64,000 nucleotides of DNA, taken from the NCBI GenBank assembly GCA_020746995.1, contig JAGPXD010000002.1:4836001-4900000 (forward strand), given 5' to 3'. The position numbers were made by a program, and so were the translations under genes. Each line of letters starts with the position of its first letter. The stretch's first letter is position 1. The notes beneath the pieces were generated by a model. It did no database searches. It saw only the letters and a list, made by a program, of their open reading frames with translations, and had not been told where the DNA came from. Below, piece by piece: positions 33,140-42,840 of the stretch. The DNA comes from Plectosphaerella cucumerina. Lineage: Eukaryota > Ascomycota > Sordariomycetes > Glomerellales > Plectosphaerellaceae.

Positions 33140-36100
33140 CTACGACTCCTCCGCAACCTCGCCCTTCTCATCCTTGACCTCGACGATCACCGTCGCAACA
33201 CGACCGCTTTCCCAGAGCGCCACGCACACGCTTTCAAGAGCGACGGCTTTTGTAGAGACAAGCTCCCCCACCGCGTTCGGAACTCGGAAGGATTTGATCT
33301 TGCCCTTGGCCTTGCCCTTGACGTTTTGGGCCTTGGCCGCCGGCTTGGTGACGTCCTTGGTCGTGTTGACGTCGCCCACCAGAACCATTCCAGCCCTTGC
33401 CCTCGTCAGGAGCACGTTGAGGCGACGCTCGTCACTTGCGAGGCCTGGACCCACGGCCTTGTTGGTACCCAGGACAGCAATGACAATGTCGTTTTCCCTG
33501 ATCAGTCAGCATGCTTGGCTGCAGCAGAGGGGAAATGCAGGGATGACTTACTGGCCTTGGAACGAGTCCACGGTTGCGGCGCTGGGGCAGTCTCCCAGGT
33601 GCTCCATGTACTTTGGGCTCTTCTTGATCAACCTATCGATGAGGTCGACGTTGGCGGCGTAGGTCGCGACGAAGGCGATCCTCGTTGGGTCGACCTTGTG
33701 AGAGCGGACAAAGTCGGCGGCGAAGTCAAGCGCGACGTTGACCTGATGATCGCTGCGCTTTGCGTGGGTGGCTGCGTCCTTGTGGACGTACGAGCCCTCG
33801 CAGTGGATGAAGAGCGGGGTGAGCTCATCGCTGGCGGGCGCCTTGAGATGCTTGTCGCCCTTGAAGCGCTCTTGGATGAACGTCTCGAGTTGCCGACCGA
33901 TCTCAAACTGCGGGAGATCGACGGCGCAGCTGGGTCCGTAACGGTAAGGGACCTCGGAGTATATCGTGTTGGCAACGATGTCGAAGAGACCATTTGCCAT
34001 ACGCAGCTGCACCCGCATGCGGTACACTGGAAGGCCGGCCGCCTGGAAGAACTCGAGCGGCGACACCTTTCCGTCGGCCACCAGTCGGTTGATAAGATTA
34101 CCGGAGGCGTCCTTCTCATTACCCGCGAGAATAACGGGAGCCAGCCTGAGATAATGTTAGTTATATACCTCTTTCGTAAATCCAACTCTTTCGTAAAAGC
34201 GACTCTTTCGTGGAAGTAACTCTTCCGTGGTGGAGAAGACATAACAACTTACGACTTGGCATCACCTGCGAGAAACATCGGCCGGCAAACGTTGCCCCAA
34301 CCGCAAGCCAGATCTCCGCGGTTCATGTTGGCCGCCTCGTCGACGGCAATTCCGCGGGCGAGCACCTCCTTCCAGGCAATGTAGTCTGGGCCGTCGGAGC
34401 CGGCAGGGGTGACGCAGAGAAAGTCGGCGCGGTTGACGATCTCCAACATGAGGGCCTTGAGCCTCTGCTTCAGCTCATCCTCGTCCTTGCGCAGCTCTTT
34501 GAAGTCCACGGTGCCATTCGCGACGCCGCGGAGACCGGCAAAATTCTCGCGCTGGTCGACACTCGTCCGAAGGTCGTGGATGGCTTTTGGGCCATACTCG
34601 TCAAGGTCGCCACCCATCTTGTGTCTCAGGATTACCAAGACCCAGAAGGCGAGGGAGAGGGAGAGGTCGAGGCGAGTCGCTACGCCCTCAACGTCGTCCG
34701 GCTTCTCCAAGAGCGACCACAGCGCCGAGATCTCATGGGCGGTCTTGTTTCCGCGGACCACTAGCTTCTTCTGGTGGACGCGCTCACCCTCGGCAGCCTT
34801 GTTGCGGCGCTCAGTGACGGTGGCTGACACGCGAGAGATCCGGACAGCGAAGTTGGTGACGGCGACGTCTGTCGGCGCCAAGCAGAGAATCGGGCCCAAC
34901 TTGCTCTCCATGGCGAGCGTCGCTACGGCCAGCGCGGTCGTCTTGCCTGTACCGGCAGCGCCCGATATCATGCCCAGGCCGAGCGTGCGATGGCTCATGT
35001 AGTGGCGGAAGCGCTCGCGATCCTGCTCGAGTGCCTCTTGGATGATGCAATCGGTGTAGACCTTGTCTTCGATGTCCAGGAAGTCGATCACCGGGAGCTT
35101 GCGGAGGGTGGGCTGGGCAGGAGTGGCGGCCATCCAGTTATAGAAGCCAGCGCCTTGCATCAGGGCGCGATGGAGGGCCTGGTGGTCCTCGATGGTCAAG
35201 CCGGGGAAGGTCAGAGACGTGCTGCTCGGCTCTGCACCCTCGACGAATTTGTTGACCGCGTCAACCCTCATCTTCGTCCCCATGAGGCCCGCGTCAAGGA
35301 GCACGGAAACGCAGTTCTAGTGCGCCGTGTCAACCTTGTACTCGCCGTCGGCCTCTGCGCGGGTGCCGAAGAACTTGGGCTTGAACCATGTGGGGGTGTC
35401 GTTTGGGAGCTTCGCCATCAACACCAGTTCGTGGTTCTGCACTTCGTGCCCTTGCATGGGCTTGTAGAGCTTGACGTGCTCAATAATCTTACACTCGCTA
35501 CTCAGTTAGTTAGTAAAGTTTGAAACTCTCTCGTAAAAGTAACTCTTTCGTAATTACAACTCTTTCGTAAATACAACTCTTTCGTGGAAGCAATACTTTC
35601 GTGGGCAAAATAAGATAGGGAGACTTACAGTTGGAGGTCCTCGCCCTTTCCATCAGAGACCGTCTGCTTTTGCACGAGAACTTGAAGGCTAGCGTTCTTG
35701 GTCAGGCGACGCCAGGCAGCTTCGACTCTGAGCCGCAAGTCCTTGGCCATCTGAACAACCATGCAAGGCATCCCATCCTTGCCGGTGTCTACGAAGTAGG
35801 CAGGCCAGCGTGCAGCCGCAATCTCACGGGCGGCGGCGTCGAGCCAGAATGAGTCCTGGACATTGAACTGCACGTTGACAGCGACGAAGGAGTTGTTGTC
35901 CCGGTATGACAAGTTGGCCGTAAACGGCTTGTCGCTTTTTGTCTCGTCCAAAAGGCGGCGGAACTTATTCTCGTCCCACGAATGATCGTTGCCGTACGGA
36001 TATGTAAAGACGGGGTGCTGATGCTCTGAGCGCTTGATGGGCGAAGTGTTCTGGGTTTGAACCGCAAATGTGAACTCGGTGCGGCGGGCGAAGATGTCAA

Positions 36101-36746
36101 GGATGGACAGGCCGCAGGGGAGCGGAGCGTTGTCGTTGATCATGGCTTCGAGGGCCTTGTCCTTGGTGTTGGCATACGGAATGCCGTAGCCAACGATCGC
36201 GCATCTGACTCCCTCGTGCAGGCGCACAGTGATCGAAACAAGCTTCTTGCCGGGGGGACAAATGGCAAGATGCTCAGGCTCGTTATCGGAGTTGATCGCC
36301 ATCTTGTATTGACCAGGAGGGAAGAGCGCCTTGATGACGTATTCAGACGATTGAACAACTCGAAGCGTTCTTTTCGAGTCTAGCGATTGCGTCAGTAAAC
36401 TGTAGTACATGTGCAGATGCTGTGGGTATTAACAGCTGTGAGAGACACCGTGTCCGAGGTCGTCGTTGTCCAACTGGTTGTCACCGAAAGGGGCTTCGAT
36501 GCGGAAGCCGAGAGCAGACGGTGCATTCTCCACATTCTGAATCATGTAGCGGAGTCGAAGGGGTGTTGAATGCGGCGTAGTGAAGGCATTGCCAGCGAGG
36601 ACTGGCGACTTGTCGATGAAGAGAGCACAGTCGGCATTGACAGTGTCGAATTTGACCGAAGCCGGCGCATCGTTGTCGGCAGCGGGAGAAGGGGTTGCGG
36701 CATGCGGCGGGAGCTTGGCAGCCGTGTCGGAGGAAATGGAGGCCAT
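33140..36746 (-). CDS. UPF1/DNA2-like superfamily 1 helicase, frame interrupted by one TAG
   Basis: Exons 36746-36449, 36379-35629, 35500-34253, 34145-33552 and 33497-33140 (all GT..AG) form one frame of 1083 codons broken only by TAG at 35319-35317 (codon 411). Helicase motifs are in the second half: Walker A GAAGTGKTTA, motif II DEAAN, motif III GDAKSLAPV (usually GDxxQLPP), motif V VDSFQGQEND and motif VI LNVLLTRARAG. The N-terminal 410 codons are unrecognised. If TAG is not suppressed, the locus makes a 410-residue N-terminal protein, and a helicase could start only at an internal ATG such as 35283 (MGTKMRVD). Introns 2 and 3 carry a 17-nt tandem repeat. Nucleic-acid unwinding is inferred from motifs. 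Confidence 0.75.
34169..34230. repeat. 17-nt tandem repeats inside helicase intron 3
   Basis: Plus-strand units CTCTTTCGTAAATCCAA, CTCTTTCGTAAAAGCGA, CTCTTTCGTGGAAGTAA and a partial CTCTTCCGTGG. They occupy more than half of the 107-nt intron 34252-34146 and match the array in intron 2 of the same gene. Confidence 0.9.
35526..35604. repeat. 17-nt tandem repeats inside helicase intron 2
   Basis: Plus-strand units CTCTCTCGTAAAAGTAA, CTCTTTCGTAATTACAA, CTCTTTCGTAAATACAA, CTCTTTCGTGGAAGCAA and a partial TACTTTCGTGG inside the 128-nt intron 35628-35501. Unit length and order of variants resemble the array at 34169-34230. Confidence 0.9.
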
Positions 36747-39039
36747 CTTGTCGTTGAAGAAAGCGGGCGACGGCTGAGGATTTCACCAGTCCCAGAAGCA
36801 GCTGATCACCGAAGTGAATCAAAACTGTGTCTCCAAGCGAAGACACAGTACTGCCTCTGTTATGATTCTACTAAAGTGTCAGTGACGTGCCATGCATGGT
36901 AGGGTTGGGAGATACGCAACACGTCAACAACCGCCGCCACGCCAATGATGAGACGAGACGGCAACGCAAACACGAGGTTTGCGGGAGGGCGACAAGGCGT
37001 GTAAAACACACCCAAAGCTGGGAGCAGGACGAGCGCGGCGCAGGAAGATATCGTCGAGGTGCCGACGGGGAAAAAAAAAACGCGGGATGGGGGCGTTCGG
37101 GACGGCGTGGTGGTGGCGGCGAACTTCGTGGTTGTGGAGGTAGCAGAGGAGGATCTTGGGTTGGGGCGCGAGCGGTGCGTGTTTTGCCTGGGAGACGTGT
37201 CGCGCCCCACCTGCCTAAACTCTCAACAGTCGACCAGTCAGGCAGATAAGGCCGCGCCTGTGAAAAGGGGGCAAAAACTATTCACTTGATGGCACTGCTC
37301 AGTTGAATCAGGGCTGGGTTCATAGCTGGGCGCCTGAACGACCGACCGACTGGCTTACAGATGTCCAGGTAGGTACACGAGAGCTGACCCCCTCCCGGCT
37401 CGGGCCGCTGTGGGCCAAAGCACATGAGCCCCAGCCTGTCGGCGTTTGGCCTTCACCACACTGCGACCGATTTCATTTACCGATAAAAGCACCGCTAAAA
37501 GAGAATACTAGGAAGCGTAATGGACGTCCACACGGGGTCATCCAACGCAACAGATCAACCGACGCAGCAGGTCTCGCGATGTAGCGAAGTATGTCCCGCG
37601 CTGTAGCCTGGATGTAATTAGTGAGTCCCTGGACACGCCAAGTTCAGGTCGGGAGACTGGCTGTGTTGATTGACCTGCTGTGTAGGTTTACATGTAGTAT
37701 CCAACGGTCGGTCCTTGGCAGCTGGAGGGTGCTAGTCGCCCAAGCCAAACGATCCCGATTGTTGCGTGATTGCAAGCGCCTGCTGGCCAAACCAACTCAA
37801 GATGACCCGCCTGGTCAATCGTCCGCAATGCAAGACCTACGACGCATTCTATGTAGACGTAGCGAAACCCCAGATACAAACACGCTGCGTCGCGAGGATG
37901 GCTGTGTCGATTGGCCTGAAGCGTCGCGGGGCTCAGTGGCTTTTGAGATGCTACATCCGCGTTGCAATGCAGCAAGCCCTGAAAGTGTCCATTCAACCTC
38001 AACATACAGAGTGTGGTGACGTATCGTGACGGCCCTGCTCACTGGCCCAGTACGACTCTCACTCCAGTGTCCTCACGTGCTTCGTATCATCGCCCTCCAG
38101 AACGTGACCCACAGGCTTTGAAGGGCGAAGACGTGGACCGCCCACCAGAACGGCTAACCTCTTCAGGAAGAGCCCACTTCGAATGAAACGCACGGATCAC
38201 TCTCTGCTCTCGACGGCGCACCATTGGTTTTTAGCAGGTGAGCGACCGCTGCGATTGGGTACCCGTCGTTCGTCTTCAGCGCACGCTCCAGGGGCAATCG
38301 GTGGCCGACAGGGGTCTTCCTGCCCGCTACTGTGGCAGCTGTCAGGGCAGAGCCGAACCTGCGGGCTCGAGGTCCGTCCGGTCGGTCTGTTCGCCAACGG
38401 GAAACAACGGTCAGCCAAGTGGGCGATGCGAAAAGGACCGCTCGTGATCGGGCGCAATTGGCAAAACACAGGCACAGAAAAAAAAACCGGCGGCGGTCAG
38501 ACCTCCAGCCACCGACTCGTTCCCATCGACAGGATGTCTCCTCCGCTCGCCACCGTACCGTAGCACCCGGCTCAGGCGACCCGGCTCACCTGGGCCAGGG
38601 CGACTGACTTCCCTGACCCCGGCCATTTTTCTCTTCTCGGCAAATTATCATGACGCGGGATGCAACGCAAGCGACTCCTCCCCCGGACCACCCGCCCTTG
38701 CTGCCCTGCTCGTTTCCCTGCCTGACTGCCAGGAGATTACGACTTCGCCCAATTTGCGTCCTCTCGGCCCTCGCGTGCTCCCTTCTTTCCCATCGCGACC
38801 CTGATAACCAGCACCAATCCGATCCTTGAGCGACACCACCACACGTCACACGTCTCGACCCTCTGACGATCCCTTCAGATCGCCAACTCCCTGGGACGCG
38901 ACAGAGATCCCCAACCCCCGGGATTCCCGGGACCCGAACTCCAACGTCATCGCACGAACCGTCATGGCCTTTCGGTCGCGGTAACCTCACCGCGCCGGAC
39001 GAGCCACGAGAACACCAAAGGTCCATTGACCGCGCGACA
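36747..39039. other. Intergenic region, no gene recognised
   Basis: About 2.3 kb. A short direct repeat copy lies at 37555-37568. The part 37560-38040 has loosely repeated phrases (GTGTTGATTGACCTG and GTGTCGATTGGCCTG) with mirror open frames on both strands, suggesting an old degenerate repeat rather than a gene. The remainder is C-rich leader of the next gene. Confidence 0.45.
37555..37568. repeat. Short direct repeat flanking the helicase gene (right copy)
   Basis: Second copy of TCAACCGACGCAGC, 4.6 kb from the left copy at 32974 and in the same orientation. Confidence 0.5.
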
Positions 39040-40015
39040 ATGGCCCAGCACGCACAACAAGCAGAAGGCCCTGGCGAGGACATCCCGCGGTCAACCATCA
39101 GACGCGACAAGAGACGTTCCCTCTACCACCCCGCCTCCGCCGCCGAAGGGAATATCGCCCCAGAGGTGTACTTTTCAGAAGAAGGCGCCACACCTTCCGG
39201 CACCGGTACGAACGCCCAGGCACAGCCAGAGACATTCACATTTCTGCGAGAGCCGACACCAGAGCCGACCGATCGGAGGGAGAAGACGCGGGCCGGCGTT
39301 GGCGGGGGATACTACGAGGACGAGGATGATGGGGAGCTCAGGGACCGAACAGAGCGGCGCATTTGCGGCTTCCGTCCAGTCTTGTTCTGGGGAATCGTCG
39401 CCGTGACCCTGGTGGTGCTCATTGGCGTCAGTGTTGGAATCGGCGTGGGAGTCGGCTTACAGAAACCTACGCCGACCTTGGGCGACGCGACGAGTAGCAC
39501 ATCGCCCAGCGCAACAAGGTGAGCAGCAGCAACATCTTAAGACACGAAACCATTCCACTGACATCCATCCCAGCACCCCCGACCCAAGGACCAGCAGCTC
39601 CTCCGACTTCAGGGACACCTCTGACCCCACGACGACATCAACAGACCCCTCCTCTACCACATCCACCACAACCACTTCTCGCTTATATCCGACACAAACA
39701 AGCAGCGGCTCCCTCACCTGCCCAGACGCAGACTACACTCTCTACGCCGTGCCCGGCTCTCCCGTCCGCTTCCTGCGCCATTGCGACGTCGACATGGGCG
39801 TGGGCAACCCCGGCGCCGACATCCGGTCCGTCCGCACAGAGAGCATGGCCGAGTGCATGCGCAATTGCGCGGGGACGTCCTCTTGCGCAGGCGCCGGGTG
39901 GGGTGCCATAGGCTCCGGCTCGTCCATCGAGTACTGGTGTTGGCTCAAGACGAGCGAGGCCATTGACACCGGCTTTACAGATCTCAAGGGCTGGGAGTTT
40001 GCCGTCATGCAGTGA
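39040..40015 (+). CDS. Single-pass membrane protein with C-terminal PAN/apple-like domain
   Basis: Exons 39040-39518 and 39574-40015 give 306 residues. The first 105 residues are polar and cytoplasm-like. One helix (residues about 110-135, FWGIVAVTLVVLIGVSVGIG) is followed by a Ser/Thr-rich stalk and a cysteine-bearing domain: LTCPDADYTLY, FLRHCDVDMG, MAECMRNCAGTSSCAGAGWG, YWCWLK, then GWEFAVM. The CxxxC/C spacing and the ending resemble fungal PAN/apple-like domains, which bind proteins or carbohydrates. There is no signal peptide, so a type II orientation is likely. Function unknown. Confidence 0.85.
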
Positions 40016-40295
40016 CCGCACGAGGCATCAGATACAATCTTTCATCTTTCTTTCTCTGTTTTCTTGGCATTTCCCCGAAAGCCCACACCACGCCACATGG
40101 CGGGCTGCTCAGGGCACGAACCGCATTTCATGACGATACCTATCTGCTTTGTTAATGGCACTTTTAGACTTGGATCCTGGGCGTTGGAGGGTAGGCATTT
40201 TGAGATGCTTGGTTGGAGGGGATCAAAACAGGCAGCTGTATTTATGATGAGAAGGGAGCTGTAGTATTCAAGACTGGCTGGTGCCCCACGACACC

Positions 40296-40913
40296 TCAAT
40301 AGTAGACACCCACGACAACCATGCCAGCCATGGCAACGGCGGCCCCGAACATGGCCTCGCCTCGGACGGACGCGCCCTGATTGTCCTTGTCCTTCGCATC
40401 GCTCCCTCCACCGTTGGATCCACTGCCACCACCGGAGCCGCTGCCACCACTGGAGCCTCCTTGGCCACCGGTCTCCGAACCTCCACCACTGGTGCCATCG
40501 CATTGGGTAGGTACAAATGGGAATTGCTCGGCAACGCTCGAGTCGGCCGTGCAAGCTGCGGCCAGAGCCGAAATGTCGGATGTGTGCTCCGAGTAGAACG
40601 AGTACACTTCGCTCATGTAGGACGACCATCCGGCAACCATGGAAGGGTCGCCCGTGACCTCAGGCGGGCTGCAGAAGTCCGTCATCGTCTCCCAGTCCTG
40701 GCCGGCGATGAAGGAGATGAGAGTTGGATCCGGCAACGGCGCGTTGGTCAGCCGGGGGAGAATGGTCTCGATGGCCGATGAGCACGTGTCGTCAGTGGCA
40801 CGGGCCGCGAGAGCGGGTGCGGGAGTAGGTGCGGGAGCGGCAAGGCGCTCGAGGAGGGCAGCGGAGACCGAAGCCGAAGCCGCCATGGGCAGGAGGATAA
40901 GAGAAGTGCGCAT
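40296..40913 (-). CDS. Secreted, probably GPI-anchored, small protein
   Basis: Intron-less, 205 residues. The start at 40913 gives a signal peptide (MRTSLILLPMAASASVSA); codons upstream in the same frame are basic and unlike an N-terminus. The core (residues about 40-135) contains DDTCSSAIETILPRLTNAP, WETMTDFCSPP, YMSEVYSFYSEHTSDI, LAAACTADSS and VPTQCDG, four spaced cysteines. A Gly/Ser-rich spacer and a C-terminal hydrophobic segment (MFGAAVAMAGMVVVGVYY) suggest GPI attachment. The core resembles a widespread ascomycete secreted-protein family sometimes labelled infection-structure-specific; this label is from memory and unverified. Confidence 0.85.
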   Translation of the reverse strand: MRTSLILLPMAASASVSAALLERLAAPAPTPAPALAARATDDTCSSAIETILPRLTNAPLPDPTLISFIAGQDWETMTDFCSPPEVTGDPSMVAGWSSYMSEVYSFYSEHTSDISALAAACTADSSVAEQFPFVPTQCDGTSGGGSETGGQGGSSGGSGSGGGSGSNGGGSDAKDKDNQGASVRGEAMFGAAVAMAGMVVVGVYY

Positions 40914-41531
40914 GATGAATGTCTGAGACGTTTGGAATGAATCTGGTGTGACGTGTTCGTCAAGAGGAAGCGAATCCATTGAATATGAAGTATTTCTGGA
41001 ACTTGAACCCCTGAACCGCTTTCTAGAGCATGCATGTTGAGAAGTTGTCAAATACGCCTTGTCCAGCCGTTCTCAACGCCACTAGTCGGAGCTGAACAGG
41101 CGGAAGCCCTGGCATGATGATAACAGTAGATAGTAGCCTACCACACCGATCCAAACACATTCGAGACGGCACATTAATGTGAACAGGGCGGCTGGATTGC
41201 CGACGACAGGTGAAGGGGCTGATTTTTGGCGGCGCCTCCTTTTTCAGCGTGGCGCAATTTCAACCGTCTTTGCCAAACGGTCAGCCTAGCGCTTCGACTC
41301 CGGAGCAAGTAAGAAATTAGAGATTTGACGAGGGGGAGAACCTTTGCCTTCAAGGTTGGCACTTAATAACTAGCAACTGGTGCTGCAAGAGCTGACACGA
41401 TTGTTGACGACCTGAAGATTGTGGTAGTTGTATTGGTGATGTGGCTGACGCTGCAGTCTGCCTCTATATTCATTTTCAGCCACGGCTTTCGCAACGATCC
41501 ACCGAGATAACTCAGTGTGTAAGCGTTTGCT
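40914..41531. other. Intergenic region, no gene recognised
   Basis: 618 bp between the GPI-type protein start and tRNA-Asp. Only short featureless frames. Confidence 0.5.
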
Positions 41532-41603
41532 TCTCCGATCGTATAGTGGCTAGTATGCCAGCTTGTCACGCTGGAGACCGGGGTTCAATTCCCCGTCGGA
41601 GAG
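41532..41603 (+). tRNA. tRNA-Asp (anticodon GUC)
   Basis: 72 nt, no intron. Acceptor stem TCTCCGA pairs with TCGGAGA, discriminator G. D arm GTATAGTGGCTAGTATG. Anticodon arm CCAGC-TTGTCAC-GCTGG. T arm CGGGG-TTCAATT-CCCCG. A TTCTTTTT terminator follows directly. Confidence 0.95.
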
Positions 41604-41749
41604 TTCTTTTTGCCCGCCCCTTGCTTCCCCTGCCAGAATTCCTCTCAGCTACGCTGGGCACGTCAGATATCTTGCCAAACATCGAATGCATTCGAATGCG
41701 AATGGAAGTCGTTTGCAGCGGTAATCCAGGCTACCTGCAGACTTTCCTG

Positions 41750-42840
41750 TCAACCTTCTTCCGACGATGAGCTGGAGAAAAACGGGTGCATTAATGCCGC
41801 CTGGGCTGTCAGTCGGTCCTGGAAAGACGTCAGCATGATACCGCCCCATCAATGGCCAAACTTACCTCATGATCCCAACGTAAAATCCCGTCTAACAAGC
41901 TTAGCGCATCATGATCCGCGCGATCCCTGTTCTCCTCGTTGACCAGGCTTGACCACCGGCGCCGTTCGTGCACGGCTACCTCCTCGACATCCATCGCCTC
42001 CATGTCGTACTTCTCGACCCAGTTCAGCAGTCCTCCTGTCCCCAGCACCTGCGCAATGCGATCTAGTTGGTCTAGTATGCCGATGCCATGGAAGAATGGA
42101 TCTTTCTTGAAGACGACGCTGGCCAGCATGTCACCAACACCCCACATGTCGATGCTTTGGTCGTACTCGCCGAACGAGAGGAGCAGCTCGGGTGCTTTGA
42201 AGGCAGTTCCAACGGTCACCTCGTATGTCGTGCCTGGGGCGAATCGTGTGGATGAGCCCCAGCCCGAGAGTTTGAGCTGGCAGCGGTTGAGATGTAAGCT
42301 TCGCGGGTGCAGATATGATTCGTACCTGTTTCTTGACGGGATCAATAATGATGTTGAGCGGCCGCACATTCCTGTGCATGATGGCTTTGTCATGGGCGTA
42401 GCTGAGAGCAGCAATGAGCTGCCTGAAGTAGTGGCGGATCTCTCCAGGTTTCAGTTTTGGAAAAACACTGTGATAATCCATGCTTTGGACCAGCTCAAAC
42501 ACGAGAGATATCCTGCCGCCCTGGTGGGATGATCAGCCCAAGATCTCCTTGGAGGGCAATACGGACCTGTTGATCTTCAACAGCAGTGATCAAAGACACG
42601 ATGTTGGGACACCCTCGGAGTTCCTGCAGTATCTCCATCTCGTTCCTCGCCCTTTGGTCATTCGGGGGCTTGAATATCTTGATAGCGAATACTCTCCGAT
42701 CAGACATGCGAACCGCGTGGAACACCTCGGCACGTCGACCGCGACCTGAGTCGCGTTAGAGAAGTTGGCTAATTTCATGATGCGGATATGGCTGGCGAAC
42801 CTATCTTTTGGACGACTTCAAAGTCGTCAGGGGACGACAT
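41750..42840 (-). CDS. CK2-alpha-like protein kinase homologue lacking catalytic residues (pseudokinase)
   Basis: Exons 42840-42801, 42745-42567, 42520-42326, 42276-41866 and 41818-41750, all GT..AG, encode 297 residues. The text follows casein kinase II alpha throughout: DDFEVVQKIGRGRRAEVF, VFAIKIFKPP with the ATP Lys, EILQELRGCPNIVSLI, LVFELVQSMDY, YDQSIDMWGVGDMLASVVF, KDPFFHG, IAQVLGTGG, LRWDHEDRLTAQAALMHPFF. But the catalytic loop reads MHRNVRPLN where CK2 has HRDVKP, so the base Asp is Asn and the Lys is Arg. The Mg-binding DWG is KLSGWG, Asp to Gly. Introns and frame are intact, arguing for an expressed pseudokinase rather than a relic. True CK2-alpha is presumably elsewhere. Confidence 0.88.

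Noticed and set aside
37621..38042. Mirror open frames on both strands
   Set aside because: Both look random; the region has loose internal repetition more like degenerate repeat DNA.
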